NCBI GenBank assembly: GCA_010015745.1
Contig: ML978210.1
Span: 151,372-215,371 of the forward strand
Length of the DNA stretch: 64,000 nt
Direction of reading: 5' to 3'
DNA from: Setomelanomma holmii
Lineage: Eukaryota > Ascomycota > Dothideomycetes > Pleosporales > Phaeosphaeriaceae
Shown: in pieces, positions 30,859-41,380 of the stretch
Position numbering within the stretch: the first letter of the stretch is position 1
How the letters are laid out: every line of letters begins with the position of its first letter
Notes under the pieces: model-generated
Databases searched by the model: none
Seen by the model: only the letters and a program-made list of their open reading frames with translations
What the model was told of the DNA's origin: nothing
Translations under genes and position numbers: made by a program

Positions 30859-32041
30859 AGTTTCATTCTGGATCTGGATCTTGCAAAGCAAAGCGACTTT
30901 CTCTGGACTGGACACTCACACTGGACCGCGTTACAGATCGAAACACCGTCCCGACTGGCGCCACCGATCTCGGTAAGGGTGAACGGACCAGTTCATCCTC
31001 AAACCCGCGATTTTCTGGACCACCGGACTCGAGTCTTAGCCAGCACATCAAGCTTGGCAGTCGTGAACAACTTAACCCGACCCGCCCGATTGCCGTTCCT
31101 GAGGTCAAGAAGAAGAAAAGGCACCGTGGCAGGCGAGGAGGAAAGAATAAAACTTTTCCCTAGTGGCGAGGGAAAGTGTCAAGCCATGATCACACGAAAG
31201 GACTTGAGAAGCACGGAACCAACGCCGTGCAGAGGGACAGCGACTAAGACTGGAGCAGGATTTGAAGGCTTTAGAGGTGGAGATGCTATCGAGAGAAGTT
31301 ACTGGAGAAAAAGATCACAAAAGCGCCCTACCATCCGAAAGGCGGCCTCCTCTCCTCCCTAACGCTTCGTCCTCATTCCTGATCTACTCCATGTCCCCAG
31401 TCCGCCCCATGGCCCAGACCATTCACGGTCCCCCATTCGCGCTCGGGCGCTCCTCATCGAGCGCCGGAACCTAGGCCGCTGATGTTACGCCAGTCGTAAC
31501 CCTGCTGGCTGCGAGGGGAATTGCTGGATTGATATGGGATGTGTGGGTGTTGGGAGGGCATTGTGGTGGTGTTGTGGTGGTGTTGTGGTGGTGTTGTGGT
31601 TGGTGTGGTATCGGTGTGGTGTAGTGATGTGAAAGGGCTATGATCAGCGGTTGGTGAGCGTTGTGATGAGCTGAAGTTGTTTGTATGCTTTGATGACTGG
31701 ATATTGGGCTTATGGTAGAAAGTTGCGTGGTGTATGGGGAAATGGGTCATGGTCTGAGAGGGATATATACGCTGTGCATGTGAAGAGTAGCAAGGTAGTA
31801 GTGTTTTCCAAGACTTTGAAGTCGTGGTCGGTGAAGCAGAGGGCCCAGATTGACGCGAGACTTGAAAAATGAAGTATGACCAACGACGGTGACTTCACAA
31901 TTCGTTGATCGACAAGACAGTATAAATGTTGCAGAAACATAGCCATCGAGTATGAGGCCTTCTCGACAAGACATCATTTGTATTGAGTGCACAATTTCCG
32001 AATACTTCAATACACATACAAATCGCTGGACTGATCTCACC
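30859..32041. other. Intergenic or lineage-specific coding, unresolved
   Basis: The plus strand has two coding-like pieces in different frames: a basic stretch ending PEVKKKKRHRGRRGGKNK (to 31163), and at about 31226-31474 a heptad-like QRLRLEQDLKALEVEMLS running into a Pro/Ser-rich tail. A donor near 31180 and an acceptor near 31238 could join pieces, but no clean model emerged. The minus strand has only a 35-codon frame behind the 11-bp repeat. A small lineage-specific gene is possible. Confidence 0.25.
31561..31600. repeat. 11-bp minisatellite (TTGTGGTGGTG), 3.6 copies
   Basis: Three perfect ttgtggtggtg units and a partial fourth. On the minus strand it is ACC/ACA-rich and directly precedes an ATG. 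Confidence 0.85.
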
Positions 32042-32308
32042 ATGTTCTCCAAACTCAACACCAACGCCAAATCCTTCAGCCCCCCAACTTCAAAGTCCAC
32101 AGGACCACCAACTGGGCCTAAGAAGAAAGACAAGACCCATCACCAGTTCCATCGCGCATCCAAGACAACGACCCAAGCATCAAATCACGAGAAGACACCG
32201 TCGGCGTCCTACGCAAGCAGTCCAAGTCTTGGCGAATTCAGAAAACCACCAAGACAGCCACACGACTCTCGTAAACAATGGAAGCGAGAAAAATGGCAAA
32301 GAAGCTGA
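32042..32308 (+). CDS. Hypothetical short basic protein
   Basis: ATG after CTCACC at 32042, 88 codons, starting MFSKLNTNAKSFSPPTSK, Lys/Pro/Thr/Ser-rich with PTGPKKKDKTHHQFHRASK. A second frame overlapping its end continues to 32537 (KEAERRKRDEDENFLNKKVAGG) and also looks coding-like, so the true product may be spliced or frame-shifted. No family recognised; probably disordered. Confidence 0.3.
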   Translation: MFSKLNTNAKSFSPPTSKSTGPPTGPKKKDKTHHQFHRASKTTTQASNHEKTPSASYASSPSLGEFRKPPRQPHDSRKQWKREKWQRS

Positions 32309-32828
32309 ACGAAGGAAGCGAGACGAGGATGAGAATTTCTTGAATAAAAAGGTGGCGGGTGGTACGTCGAGTCAGCGACATGGAGGAGATCGGGCATGTG
32401 CTGTTCAACAATCTGATGGAGGGAGGAGGAGTAAGCGTGCTGGGACTGTGTGGAGTATACCAAGACCGGGGTTCCAAACGGACGAGGAGACTTGGGCGAG
32501 GGCTAGGGCTTCCGGGTTTGGCAAGCATGGGACTTGAGATGATGAGTATTTCTGGATGTCTACGAAAACGGCATTTCTAGGAGAGACAGTGTTAAGTGCA
32601 TGAGGGCTGAACAACGAGGTTCCAGATGACGCGCTGTGTAGTGTACTTTGGTGGAAGTGAATTGTTTGTAGTCCATATTCGAGCGTGAAAGAGACCTCGG
32701 AACACGGTTGCGATAACGACTTGATGAGCGAGTGGTCATCTTTCCACAAGTGTTCATTCGCATTCCAAAACCCTCGAGATTGAAAATTGTTCTTTGACGA
32801 ATTCGACGAGTACTCAAGGCGTCAGAGA

Positions 32829-33638
32829 ATGGCGTCCACCTCAAATGAAAACTCTGAGCGCTCAGAGCAAGAAACCACTCCCTCAAAGGTCCAGCAGGCG
32901 GATTCGAAAACCCCCAGACTTGACCCGAACGCCAACCCCTTCGAGCCCGCAAATTCCACGCCAGGATCTTCGGCGGACCCGAAGAAACGCATACGCCAGT
33001 CGCACAAGAAGAATAAGGAGAATGCGCGCGCCAGGAAGGCTGGAACGAAGATGGGACCAACGACAAGCAGCGGCACTGAAGAGCAACCGGCTGTAAACGA
33101 GGAGGGAACAGTCACGCAAGAGGAGGAAATTGTGGATACTGAGGAGGAGATGTTTCGAAAGGATGAGGAAGAGCATTTCTTTCGTGAGCCGATTGCGATG
33201 ACGACACCGAAGCGCTCGAGAGACGCAACAGCAGGAAGCCGAAGTGGATGAGACTCGAAAGAGGGCGGAAGTTACGTGGACAGGACACGATACAGCAGAG
33301 TCTCAATGAGTGGGAAGGAAGACATTGCGCAGATCGATATGGTGGTAGAGGAGTCGCGGGACGATACTCGAGTCCGAAATCAACCGGACGAGGAAGTCGA
33401 TTGCCTGCGAGGTTCAACGGTAGGTGGTGTGCGAAGGTGTACGCGTCATCTCATAAAGCCAATTACACAAAGAATACAGGAGTCGAATGACCTTCGGAAT
33501 ATTTGTCAATCTGTTAGCGGCCAAGTGACGTTCGCAAGAGTCTTCGTCGAACCACTACCGTGGTTGAAAAGACCCTGGAAGAAACAAGAACACGTGTCGA
33601 ATGCTCAAGCGTTCTCGCACTTCGTCTTTCCAGGGTGA
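32829..33638 (+). CDS. Hypothetical charged protein, one frame interrupted by a single TGA
   Basis: From the ATG at 32829 the frame encodes a charged, disordered protein (NPFEPANSTPGSSADPKKRIRQ; TEEEMFRKDEEEHFF) and stops at TGA 33249-33251. The same frame then stays open to 33638 with acidic and basic stretches (GKEDIAQIDMVVEESRDD; VRRCTRHLIKPITQRIQESND). No intron of suitable size removes the stop. The region right after the stop is also coding-like in another frame (QQQEAEVDETRKRAEV). This could be one gene with a nonsense change, two genes, or a frame error. No family recognised. Confidence 0.35.
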
Positions 33639-33724
33639 ATTGAACACGCGCCGAGGAACAAATAATCCCGACAATAGCTCCCGTCGTCAAGAAAGCCAGC
33701 TGATCCACCAGATCCTTTGACGTG

Positions 33725-34246
33725 TCAGCCAAGTGGCGTCAGAACGAGTGGCTGTGATCCATGTTGGAGCATGACAACGAAATCTCCTGGCTGTGTATAT
33801 GTGTTGCTGAGGAGGATGAGTCCATCGCTGTCCAGGAACAGTTCAGAGCGTGTCCTACCCTCCGGGCTCAGTGCCATCTCGTTGACCTGCCCAAAAAGAG
33901 CCGCGACTGGTCCGCCATGTAAATCGAATCGAAAAAGTAAAGAAGGGTCCGGTGTTGCTGACCAGGCTGCAGCTGGTAGGACTGGCCGAGGTCTTCTCAG
34001 GATGTCCCTGAGATATCTCTGAGCGAGCACCAATCAATTCGGTATGTGTTCTGCCTTAGGACCAAGCATGAGGAGTAGGTTCGTAGGAAGGGAAGCGTCG
34101 GATTGTTCCAGCATGTGAGGCCTACATGTATTGACGAGGCAGCGGAACAAAAGTGCGGTACTTGAAGCTGTGGAGTTAGCTGCCATCATGTCCATGGTGT
34201 CTGCCGGAAGATATAGGCGTCGGATGATTGGATTACGAGAGTGCAT
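33725..34246 (-). pseudogene. HET-type C-terminal tail fragment
   Basis: Two minus-strand pieces: 34034-34246 (from an ATG; RRLYLPADTMDMMAANST) and 33725-34033. The second contains PGDFVVMLQHGSQPLVLTPLG, which resembles the GDxVxxLxGxxxPxVLRP tail of many HET proteins, and FDLHGGPVAALFGQVNEMALSPEG. It lies directly behind the intact HET gene and overlaps its last 14 bases in another frame. It has no HET core of its own. I read it as a leftover of a second HET gene or a displaced tail of the neighbour; a real small gene is not excluded. Confidence 0.35.
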
Positions 34247-37001
34247 GCTGTATTAGGATGTGTTCTGGGACGAAGCAATGAACGCCTTCAGAAACACAAC
34301 CAGGACAAAGATCAAAATTACCACCTTGGCAGATTGAGCATTTGAACATCATGCCAGCTGTGAAAAATTCTCCACACTCGTCGCATACGATCCATTTGAA
34401 GCCCTCCCAATCTCTTAGAGGTGCGGCCAGAAGCGTTACATCGACGGGTGTGGTCTCTCGTGGGAAGACACATAGGATCTGCCGTGCCGAACACCTTCGC
34501 GTCGGATCCCTCTCGCGGCATTGACGTATTATGTTGTTCATGTACTGGGGAATCATAGGATTATTTGATCGAGGAAGTTCGATTGGGTTGTAATGCTCGG
34601 GACACGATGATTGTGGAGTCTGAGTACAGTCGAAGCGTGGGCAAAGTCCAGATGCAATCAGTTTGTGCTCCATTAGACACCAAAGGAGAAGACCGAGCTG
34701 AAAGACGTCTGTCTCCAATGTCCTTTTCCCGTGCGGCAGTGCGTGATATGATCCAGTGCGGAGTTCCGGAGGTAAACGTCCACCCTGGTTGAGTGTCGTT
34801 CTGGCTGTCTTCGGATTATCCAAGACTAGGTTACCGTCTTCGCGAACAAACACAGACAGGCGATTGATCGAACCGATAACCACTCCTCTCTTGTGGACCT
34901 TGGCGACGGCGGTGGTGAGCTGCTTCGCCCATGTCTCTCGTATTGCCATTGGGATGAGCTGTCCAGTGCGAAGTGCACTAGTCAAGACGTGTTCTAGCGA
35001 ACCAAGGAGGGGCCATTCACAGAGATAGGAATGTAAACGAGCTCCTGTGCGATCAAGGACGTATCCAGCGAACTTGATCACGGCATCAGACTCTCTCAAC
35101 GCCAAAAGTATGTTGACGTCATTGAGGAATTCTTTCAGGCGATCATCGTCGGTTCGATCCCTACTTTGTTGAGCTTTCTGGATGAAAGGTCGCTTGTACT
35201 CGATGAGACACTGGCCACGTATTTGAACAACTTGCGCATAAATGGTGAGACGTAACCGGACGGGAATTTCTCTCTCTGAGAACCTGGCGCAACCCACCCT
35301 TTGGAGTTGACCCAATAGCGCCGCTTCGACGCTTGTTACAGTCTCCGTGCTGTCCACGGCCACATGTACATGTGACGGTTCAATTTCAAACAAGCTTAGC
35401 TCCGGTTCGGAAATGACAAGGGACACATTGGTATCGCCTACTGAGAGCGACTTGTTCGCGAGCGCCAACTCCAACTGATTTTTTAGGTTTCCTGGGAGTA
35501 CTTTGAAAACGTTTGATGTGTCAGGCGACGAGATGCCAGCGAGAGTGGAGACTCGTAAAGACTGAACGACAGTGGCAGAAACAATGACTCGGCGCCACGC
35601 TCGAGGGGATTCCAAGTAGAAAAGGCAGTATCGTTGCAGACGGTACGAACTGGTGAATCCGATCTCAATCATGGATATCAAGATAATCCTGCTATTGAAC
35701 CTCCCGGGTGTAGTGTACTGCTCAGGTATGAAGTTTGCACCTCTTTCGAGCAAATAATCTGCCGAGCCTTGGAACCGAGCGCCTGATCGATCTAATGGAT
35801 CATCTGAATCGTCGTCGGAGAAACTGGATACACAATCGAAGAATATATCGAGAGTATCGCTGCTTGATGCATCTGTGCCTTCATTGAAAATGTCATTATC
35901 TGATTGAAACTGCAAGCTTGGCCTTTCTTCGTGGATGATCTGCGTCAGAAGCTGCAACTGGTCTCTATTGCTCTTTAGCTCGCGGTAGATTTGGGCTAGA
36001 TGTCTCTGCAGAGGAATGTCCCCTAGAACAAAGGCGTGGCGAGTTCCCTCCACCATAGACGTTACGGCGCGGACAGCTTGGTCTCGGGACGACACCGGCA
36101 AAGGTCGACCACGTTCGGCAATACTCGGCAGAGGCAGTGATTCAGAGCCATGTCCTGATACCGCACCCTGAATTTGCGCGGCGCCCTGGGCTTCGTACAT
36201 CAAATAATTCGAGAGGCTGCCGTTGATATTGCTGGGTTGGAATGGGCCATTTGCGACTGACTGGGCAATTTTCCTGTAGAGTCGAGCCATTGCGCTCTTC
36301 TTACCCTCTCCGTACAGGAGGGGCATGTGGACATCAAAAAGGCCTTGGAGTGAGTAGGCCTCGTCTTCTTCGAGCTTGCATTGACGAGACGCCATCCAGG
36401 ATATACGCTCACTGACACTGAAATGAGATAAAGGACCGCCCTGAAGAGCCGCTAGAGGGACTCGTGTAATCTCAGAGATCGTATGCACCAAAGAAAGTCC
36501 GTCTCCAAGTCGCCTCCCATCGCGTGAGAAGAACTCAATCGAGGTGGGAGCGAGAAGCTCCTGGAGTGTCCACCCTCGCGTGAACCATCTGCTGCTACGA
36601 AAGCTTGAGATCCAATATGCCGTGCTGACTTCGCAATCGTCCTCCCAGGCAGACATATCAACGTCAGACAAGAAGACATAGCATCGAGCTGCATTACGAT
36701 ACCAGCGGAACATGGACCGTATGGCCTGTGAGAGCTCGGCACAATCTGCCTTATTTATGCAGCAACAGTCCACCCAGAAGTGTTTCAAACCATCTCGTCT
36801 CGCCTGTCGTGCGCAGAACAAAATCTTGTTGTAGCCAGCCTTAGCAGCTCCCCTCCCGTTCGTCAAGTCTGCGAAGGTGACTTCGTCGTCGGTCGCTCCC
36901 CATGTGTGGGAAAGTATCGCATATGCGGGGATAGTTCTCTCGTCAAATATGTCTTCGGTGAGGCTGATGCGGCCATCATCGTGTCGTTGCAAGAGACGCA
37001 T
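34233..37001 (-). CDS. HET domain - pseudokinase - ZZ zinc-finger protein
   Basis: Single exon, 922 residues. The HET-E/D-type domain fills about residues 1-260: MRLLQRHDDGRISLTEDIF, IPAYAILSHTWG, then HFWVDCCCINKADCAELSQAI, RCYVFLSDVD, WFTRGWTLQELLAP and VHMPLLYGEGKKSAMARLYR. Residues 300-620 are helical without a known family. A protein-kinase-like domain follows (about 620-835): IEYKRPFIQKA as a possible N-lobe strand, an AETWAKQLT-type helix, then the catalytic loop VHKRGVVIGSINRLSV, where HGD or HRD has become IGS, and the metal site LVLDNPKTA, where DFG has become DNP. The TDVFQLGLLLWCL helix is kept. The fold looks kept but catalysis lost. The C-terminus (about 870-915) is a ZZ finger: CDEC, FKCSIC, FDLCPGC, then His residues. 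Family knowledge suggests incompatibility or death signalling; the pseudokinase-ZZ part is probably a sensor or adaptor. Confidence 0.88.
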   Translation of the reverse strand: MRLLQRHDDGRISLTEDIFDERTIPAYAILSHTWGATDDEVTFADLTNGRGAAKAGYNKILFCARQARRDGLKHFWVDCCCINKADCAELSQAIRSMFRWYRNAARCYVFLSDVDMSAWEDDCEVSTAYWISSFRSSRWFTRGWTLQELLAPTSIEFFSRDGRRLGDGLSLVHTISEITRVPLAALQGGPLSHFSVSERISWMASRQCKLEEDEAYSLQGLFDVHMPLLYGEGKKSAMARLYRKIAQSVANGPFQPSNINGSLSNYLMYEAQGAAQIQGAVSGHGSESLPLPSIAERGRPLPVSSRDQAVRAVTSMVEGTRHAFVLGDIPLQRHLAQIYRELKSNRDQLQLLTQIIHEERPSLQFQSDNDIFNEGTDASSSDTLDIFFDCVSSFSDDDSDDPLDRSGARFQGSADYLLERGANFIPEQYTTPGRFNSRIILISMIEIGFTSSYRLQRYCLFYLESPRAWRRVIVSATVVQSLRVSTLAGISSPDTSNVFKVLPGNLKNQLELALANKSLSVGDTNVSLVISEPELSLFEIEPSHVHVAVDSTETVTSVEAALLGQLQRVGCARFSEREIPVRLRLTIYAQVVQIRGQCLIEYKRPFIQKAQQSRDRTDDDRLKEFLNDVNILLALRESDAVIKFAGYVLDRTGARLHSYLCEWPLLGSLEHVLTSALRTGQLIPMAIRETWAKQLTTAVAKVHKRGVVIGSINRLSVFVREDGNLVLDNPKTARTTLNQGGRLPPELRTGSYHALPHGKRTLETDVFQLGLLLWCLMEHKLIASGLCPRFDCTQTPQSSCPEHYNPIELPRSNNPMIPQYMNNIIRQCRERDPTRRCSARQILCVFPRETTPVDVTLLAAPLRDWEGFKWIVCDECGEFFTAGMMFKCSICQGGNFDLCPGCVSEGVHCFVPEHILIQHALS

Positions 37002-38307
37002 CTCTACGGATTGAGGTCGATTCGCGCGTACGATCGTCCACTAGGCGTCAATATTGACGTTGGATATGAGGTTATTGCGGCATCGACGTGCTGCGGCCGT
37101 CATCTACGCTATCGGCTCGAGAGGCTGAGTAGATCTGGTCTTGTCACTGCAGGCCAAAGATACGTTTCGTGTGTTTGACCAGCCTCGAAACAGGCTGCAT
37201 CGGGTCTTGGTGGAAGTTGAGATGGAGGAAGTCCGTAACAGTATTCGAGATATTATCTTCCTCACCGACAACCATCTTGGGTGCGCGGGCGAGGCAGGCT
37301 ATCGGACAAGGCTGAGAATTGCCATGGCCTCGGCCTGATCGATAGCTTGTAATCACCTGGCCTTCGTCCAATCATACTTACCATGATGTAGCCATGGCTT
37401 GCCCTTATACACGATTGATATCGGCCAGTGGCTTCGCTCGGTGATGGGCCATTCCCTTTGACAGAACCTTATGATGAACAAGCGGTTATTGGAAGAGCGA
37501 GCAGAGCTGTTAGGCAAGATGATCTCATGCATTTCAAGTCGTCATCAACAGAGCTTTGCATGAGACGCAGCCAACATACACAGGAGCAACGACACAAATC
37601 GGTTCGTGATGGTAGCGATGTAGAATGGGACAAGTGACGACGCGTCTGTGGAGGTATGCGTGAATCGTGGACGCGACTTCTGAGCTTTGACGTCTTGGCG
37701 CCCGATGGACACTCCACATCCCGTACTTCAAACGCTTTCGTGGCTCTGAATACTTCACGGTAGCCTGGGAGGTACCACCGGCACACGACCCGCAACTTCA
37801 ATTGCCATGACAATCTAACAGATAGAAGCACCGAAATGTTGCCACCTAAAAGAACGAAATTAGGCACTCTTCACCCGTTCCAGTTCATCTGCGTCTAAGG
37901 TACCATCCCGTATTATGCATATGTTTCTGCTCTTCACGAGATGATCGACGCATTGCCCCACCCTGCTGAATTGTAAGAAACCGCATTTCGCAGATAACTG
38001 AATGAGGAAGCTCACATACTTTACCTGGATCACGAGCATACGAGGATGCCCAAAACCCAATGTAACGCTTGGCCTCGTATTTGACTACCATCCTACGGTT
38101 GTCAAGTCCTTCCCATCATCGTCTGATGCTCGCTTGCCTCTGCGCTGCAAGCTCACCAACCTCATGGACGTTTTGATGCGCCCACATCCCTGGTGGATCA
38201 GGCTCAAGTGGCGCGTCTGCACGGCGTCCTTGCGTTTCGTAGATCTGCTGAGAGTCCACCTCGAGCACTTGCCGCTTCGAGTCGGCTTCATGAACTTGGT
38301 CCAGCTG
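37002..38307. other. Intergenic upstream of the HET-pseudokinase gene
   Basis: 1.3 kb between two minus-strand genes. Open frames are short or antisense without family resemblance. No repeat noticed. Confidence 0.45.
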
Positions 38308-39015
38308 CTACTGCCAATCTGCAGCGGCTTTGCCAAACTCATGTTCTTGTCCTTCTCTGGCAGTGGCCTTGTTCTTCTGACGACGATGGAATCCAAAGTA
38401 CCAAGCTAGGAACACTAAGACCATGAGCAAAGCAACGTCAGCTAAGGTGGCCCCCACGATAATTCCTGGATTCGTCGTCAAGGTGGACTGCGGTGTAGTT
38501 ACAGTTGACGATGTCGGCGATGATGTCTGCAACGATGTCTGCGACGATGTGGGAATTGAAGGCGTGGCGCTCGCGGGGCCAGCCTGCGCGGGATCAACGA
38601 AGACGTAGCTCGTTATCGTGGAAGGCTTACCATCGGCGCCTGTGATGGTGATTAGGGTTATAGAACTGACGCGCCCTCCTCCAATCGAATAAGTGGTAAC
38701 GAAGGTGCTTCCTTCGGCATCGGTTTCGGTTGGGACTTCACCAGCTGTTGGCGCAGATTGCGCAGCTGAAGTCACAACAGTGGCACGGCCTTGCGCATCG
38801 GTGGTGGTGTGAATCACTGCAGGCTGAGCCTCGAGCGCTGTCACGGTTGAACCTTGCGAATCCGTTCGCACGACAGTCACGGTGACGAGGGCTGTGACTT
38901 AACGAAGGACGGATGTTGTTTGCACTATAGTCTGTCCACGCGCATCGGTGGTGGTTTGTGGAAGATTGACGACAACTGTGCCGAGATCACTAGAAGGAGC
39001 CGCTTGCTGCGCCAT
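38308..39015 (-). CDS. Ser/Thr-rich single-pass membrane protein
   Basis: A stalk-type surface protein of unknown role. From the ATG at 39015 (MAQQAAPSSDLGTVVVN) the frame meets a TAA at 38899-38901. An intron at 38853-38903 (GTTAAG...CAAG, 51 nt) removes it and keeps the frame, giving exons 38904-39015 and 38308-38852 and 218 residues. Related TTDARGQTIVQTT, TTTDAQGRATVVTS and ITGADGKPSTITS units repeat along the stalk, followed by a Ser/Thr linker. The membrane segment is IIVGATLADVALLMVLVFLA, then basic FHRRQKNK and an acidic tail. No N-terminal signal peptide is evident, so it may be a signal-anchor protein, or the true start is further upstream. It lies 1.3 kb upstream of the HET-pseudokinase gene on the same strand. 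Confidence 0.6.
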
Positions 39016-41380
39016 GATTGATCCCATATCAGTCTTACAAATCGAGGACGTTATTTTTGAATCTCTTCAGATGAACAAACGTTGTTTCTGTAATGTTTAA
39101 TGTTGCAATAAGCGAATGGCAACGTTTAGGTCTGAAACTCGACAAGGCTGAGCGTGAGTTGAGGTTGAGCCTAAGGATAGCGAGGCCGGCATGTTTGATG
39201 CGGACAGTAGCGAATGCTAATACTGCTGCAGATCTTACTACCCTATCGACCTACTTTAACAAGGCTCTGCTGCTCTGCCACCACCAGTCGCGGCTTAGTA
39301 CCATGCAAGATCGAAACGGGCACGAGTAACGAGAAGTGTATCGAGCCCCCAAACGCCACAATCTTGGAACGGCAATCTCTCGAAAAGAAGAACTTAGTGG
39401 GCCTACGACCATGCATATGTTTTGGCTCCGATCGTCTTTTTGGTCTCTTGGGGTTGCTAAGTATACGGTGCATCCTTCGGTCTCTTAGTCTTGTTTACCT
39501 TTAAGTATATCCTACATCCTCCAAAATATTCGCGGCAGCTTTCGAACATATGTTGCAAGCACGGAACATTCTTCCAACCTCTCCTTTTAGACCCGTCCTG
39601 TATTGTCAGGTTGTCACGTCTCCTTCCCTTGTCCTATTTCATGTACACTTCTGCATCGCTGTTGTAAACTTGATCAACCACATAAATCATACATACGACA
39701 TACTCCTTGAGCACCCTCGTTACTTAGGAAAAGCCATACATCTATGCTAGATGGTCCTTAGCCCGCCGAGATACTTACGTTCTTCTTTGGTAATCTAAGC
39801 CATTGGACCCTATACGCTTCACATGGATGCTCATCCTCTGCGGCTCGGCTCCTTCAACTCGGCTCCTTGTAAGGGAAGCACTTCAAAAGCCTTTCCAGTC
39901 CAGCTGAAAATACCCCAATTAGAGCCTCAATAGCTCGACCTCCGAGGCGTCTCATCCTCCAATTTCTGCTCAGGACTTGCAGGATACCCAATGCGATGCA
40001 CGACCCAGGGAACAGAAGGAGACTTCTGCCCTTTCTAGCGCATTTTGCTGATAATGTATCCTGACTATATCCAGGCACCTCTGAACTCTCAAGAATCTTA
40101 CCACATACCCAACGCCCTTCATGAACCGCACTATCAAAGCCAAACATTGCTCTCACCCTTGCGGGGTACCCTCGAGTAGCCTACCAGCGCATTTGGCTAA
40201 CAATGTGGCCTGTCTGTACCCAGGCGCCATACACCTACTGCGCAGGGAACCGAAGCTTTTCTTCTTGGTCCCACCTTCCTGAATGTATACTCTATTGCCA
40301 TGAAACATCCCCTGTACCTTCGAATTGCCTTCCTAGCGTATTTTGCGAATCATGATTGTTGTCTGTATTCACGCGCCTCACGACTACTGCTCAACGAACC
40401 GAACCTCAATAAATCTCTAACCTACCTAAGCTCCAGCCCCGAGTAATCAATTTTTTCTCTCAGTACCACCTTCCTGGAGGTACACACGAGACCATTGAAC
40501 AGAAATACAACCATGTTCCTTGCCTTCCAAGTCCGTTTTGCTGATAATATATCCAATCTGTATTCAGGGAACCACTGCACAGGAAACTAGACCATAGCAC
40601 CAACGCTCATGTGTTTGCAAAACTCTCCACGGTACTACTTTCCTGGAGGTATACGCACGGGTATTGGAAGAATGCGCAGCCAAGTTACTTGACAATACAC
40701 CATCACTCGGACAGCTTTTCACCATCCCAAGGAAGTCGAATCACCATCCCATATCCAAGGAACGGTGACAGACCCGTTCCTCGTCAGAACCTGTCTCAAA
40801 GACCACTTCCAACCCTACGATTATGCGTCTCAGACTTTGCGAAAGGTGCCTATTCTCCCGGTAACATTCACTTTTGCCTTATGCAGCCGCCGATGCAACT
40901 AATTCAAGCCGTACACTTCTCCAGTCCAAGATCGCAGCACATTCCTCGATGAAGACTCTGTCTGATTTGACACTAGCTCGCTGCCGTCATGTCTCTGTAT
41001 CACATGCATCACGACCATGAACATGAAATATGCCTGACGACCTCTCAGCGCAACACGACGTTCATCGTCTTGCCACGATTCTTGCGATGCCCATCACCCA
41101 CCCCTTTTAGTGCTAAAGAACCCTATTAAGGATAGTCAGGCATGATTCAATCAAGAATATTATTCATTAGACTCGTTAAAACTGTCCGATCCCAGACCTC
41201 AACCTTATGCATTCCGAAGCCTAAGGGTATCAGAAGGAGAACACTCTCGTTACCCGTGATTCTTTTCGTCTCGTGTACCCTCCCATCGCGTTTCGCGAAT
41301 GGCGTGTGGTGGATTGCTTCAGGCACTTTACTATCGCCCTTGGAAGCCTATACCATCGCGAAAACTTTCGGCTCCAACTA
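39016..41380. other. Gene-free tract with a degenerate repeat array
   Basis: 2.4 kb without a supported gene. The only structure seen is the repeat array at about 40030-40680. Pyrimidine-rich runs and many stops in all frames argue against coding. Confidence 0.5.
40032..40675. repeat. Degenerate repeat array, about 150-195 bp units, four copies
   Basis: A module like tagcgcattttgctgataa, running into a tgtctgtatccaggcgcc-like part, occurs at about 40035, 40183, 40332 and 40527. A second module, like ccaccttcctggaggtatac, occurs at about 40269, 40463 and 40630, in the same order after copies 2, 3 and 4. Copies differ at many sites, mostly by single bases. It looks like an old tandem array or decayed family. 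Confidence 0.6.

Noticed and set aside
33249..33251. TGA as a selenocysteine codon
   Set aside because: Fungi of this group lack the selenocysteine system as far as known, and no SECIS-like structure or selenoprotein family was recognised.
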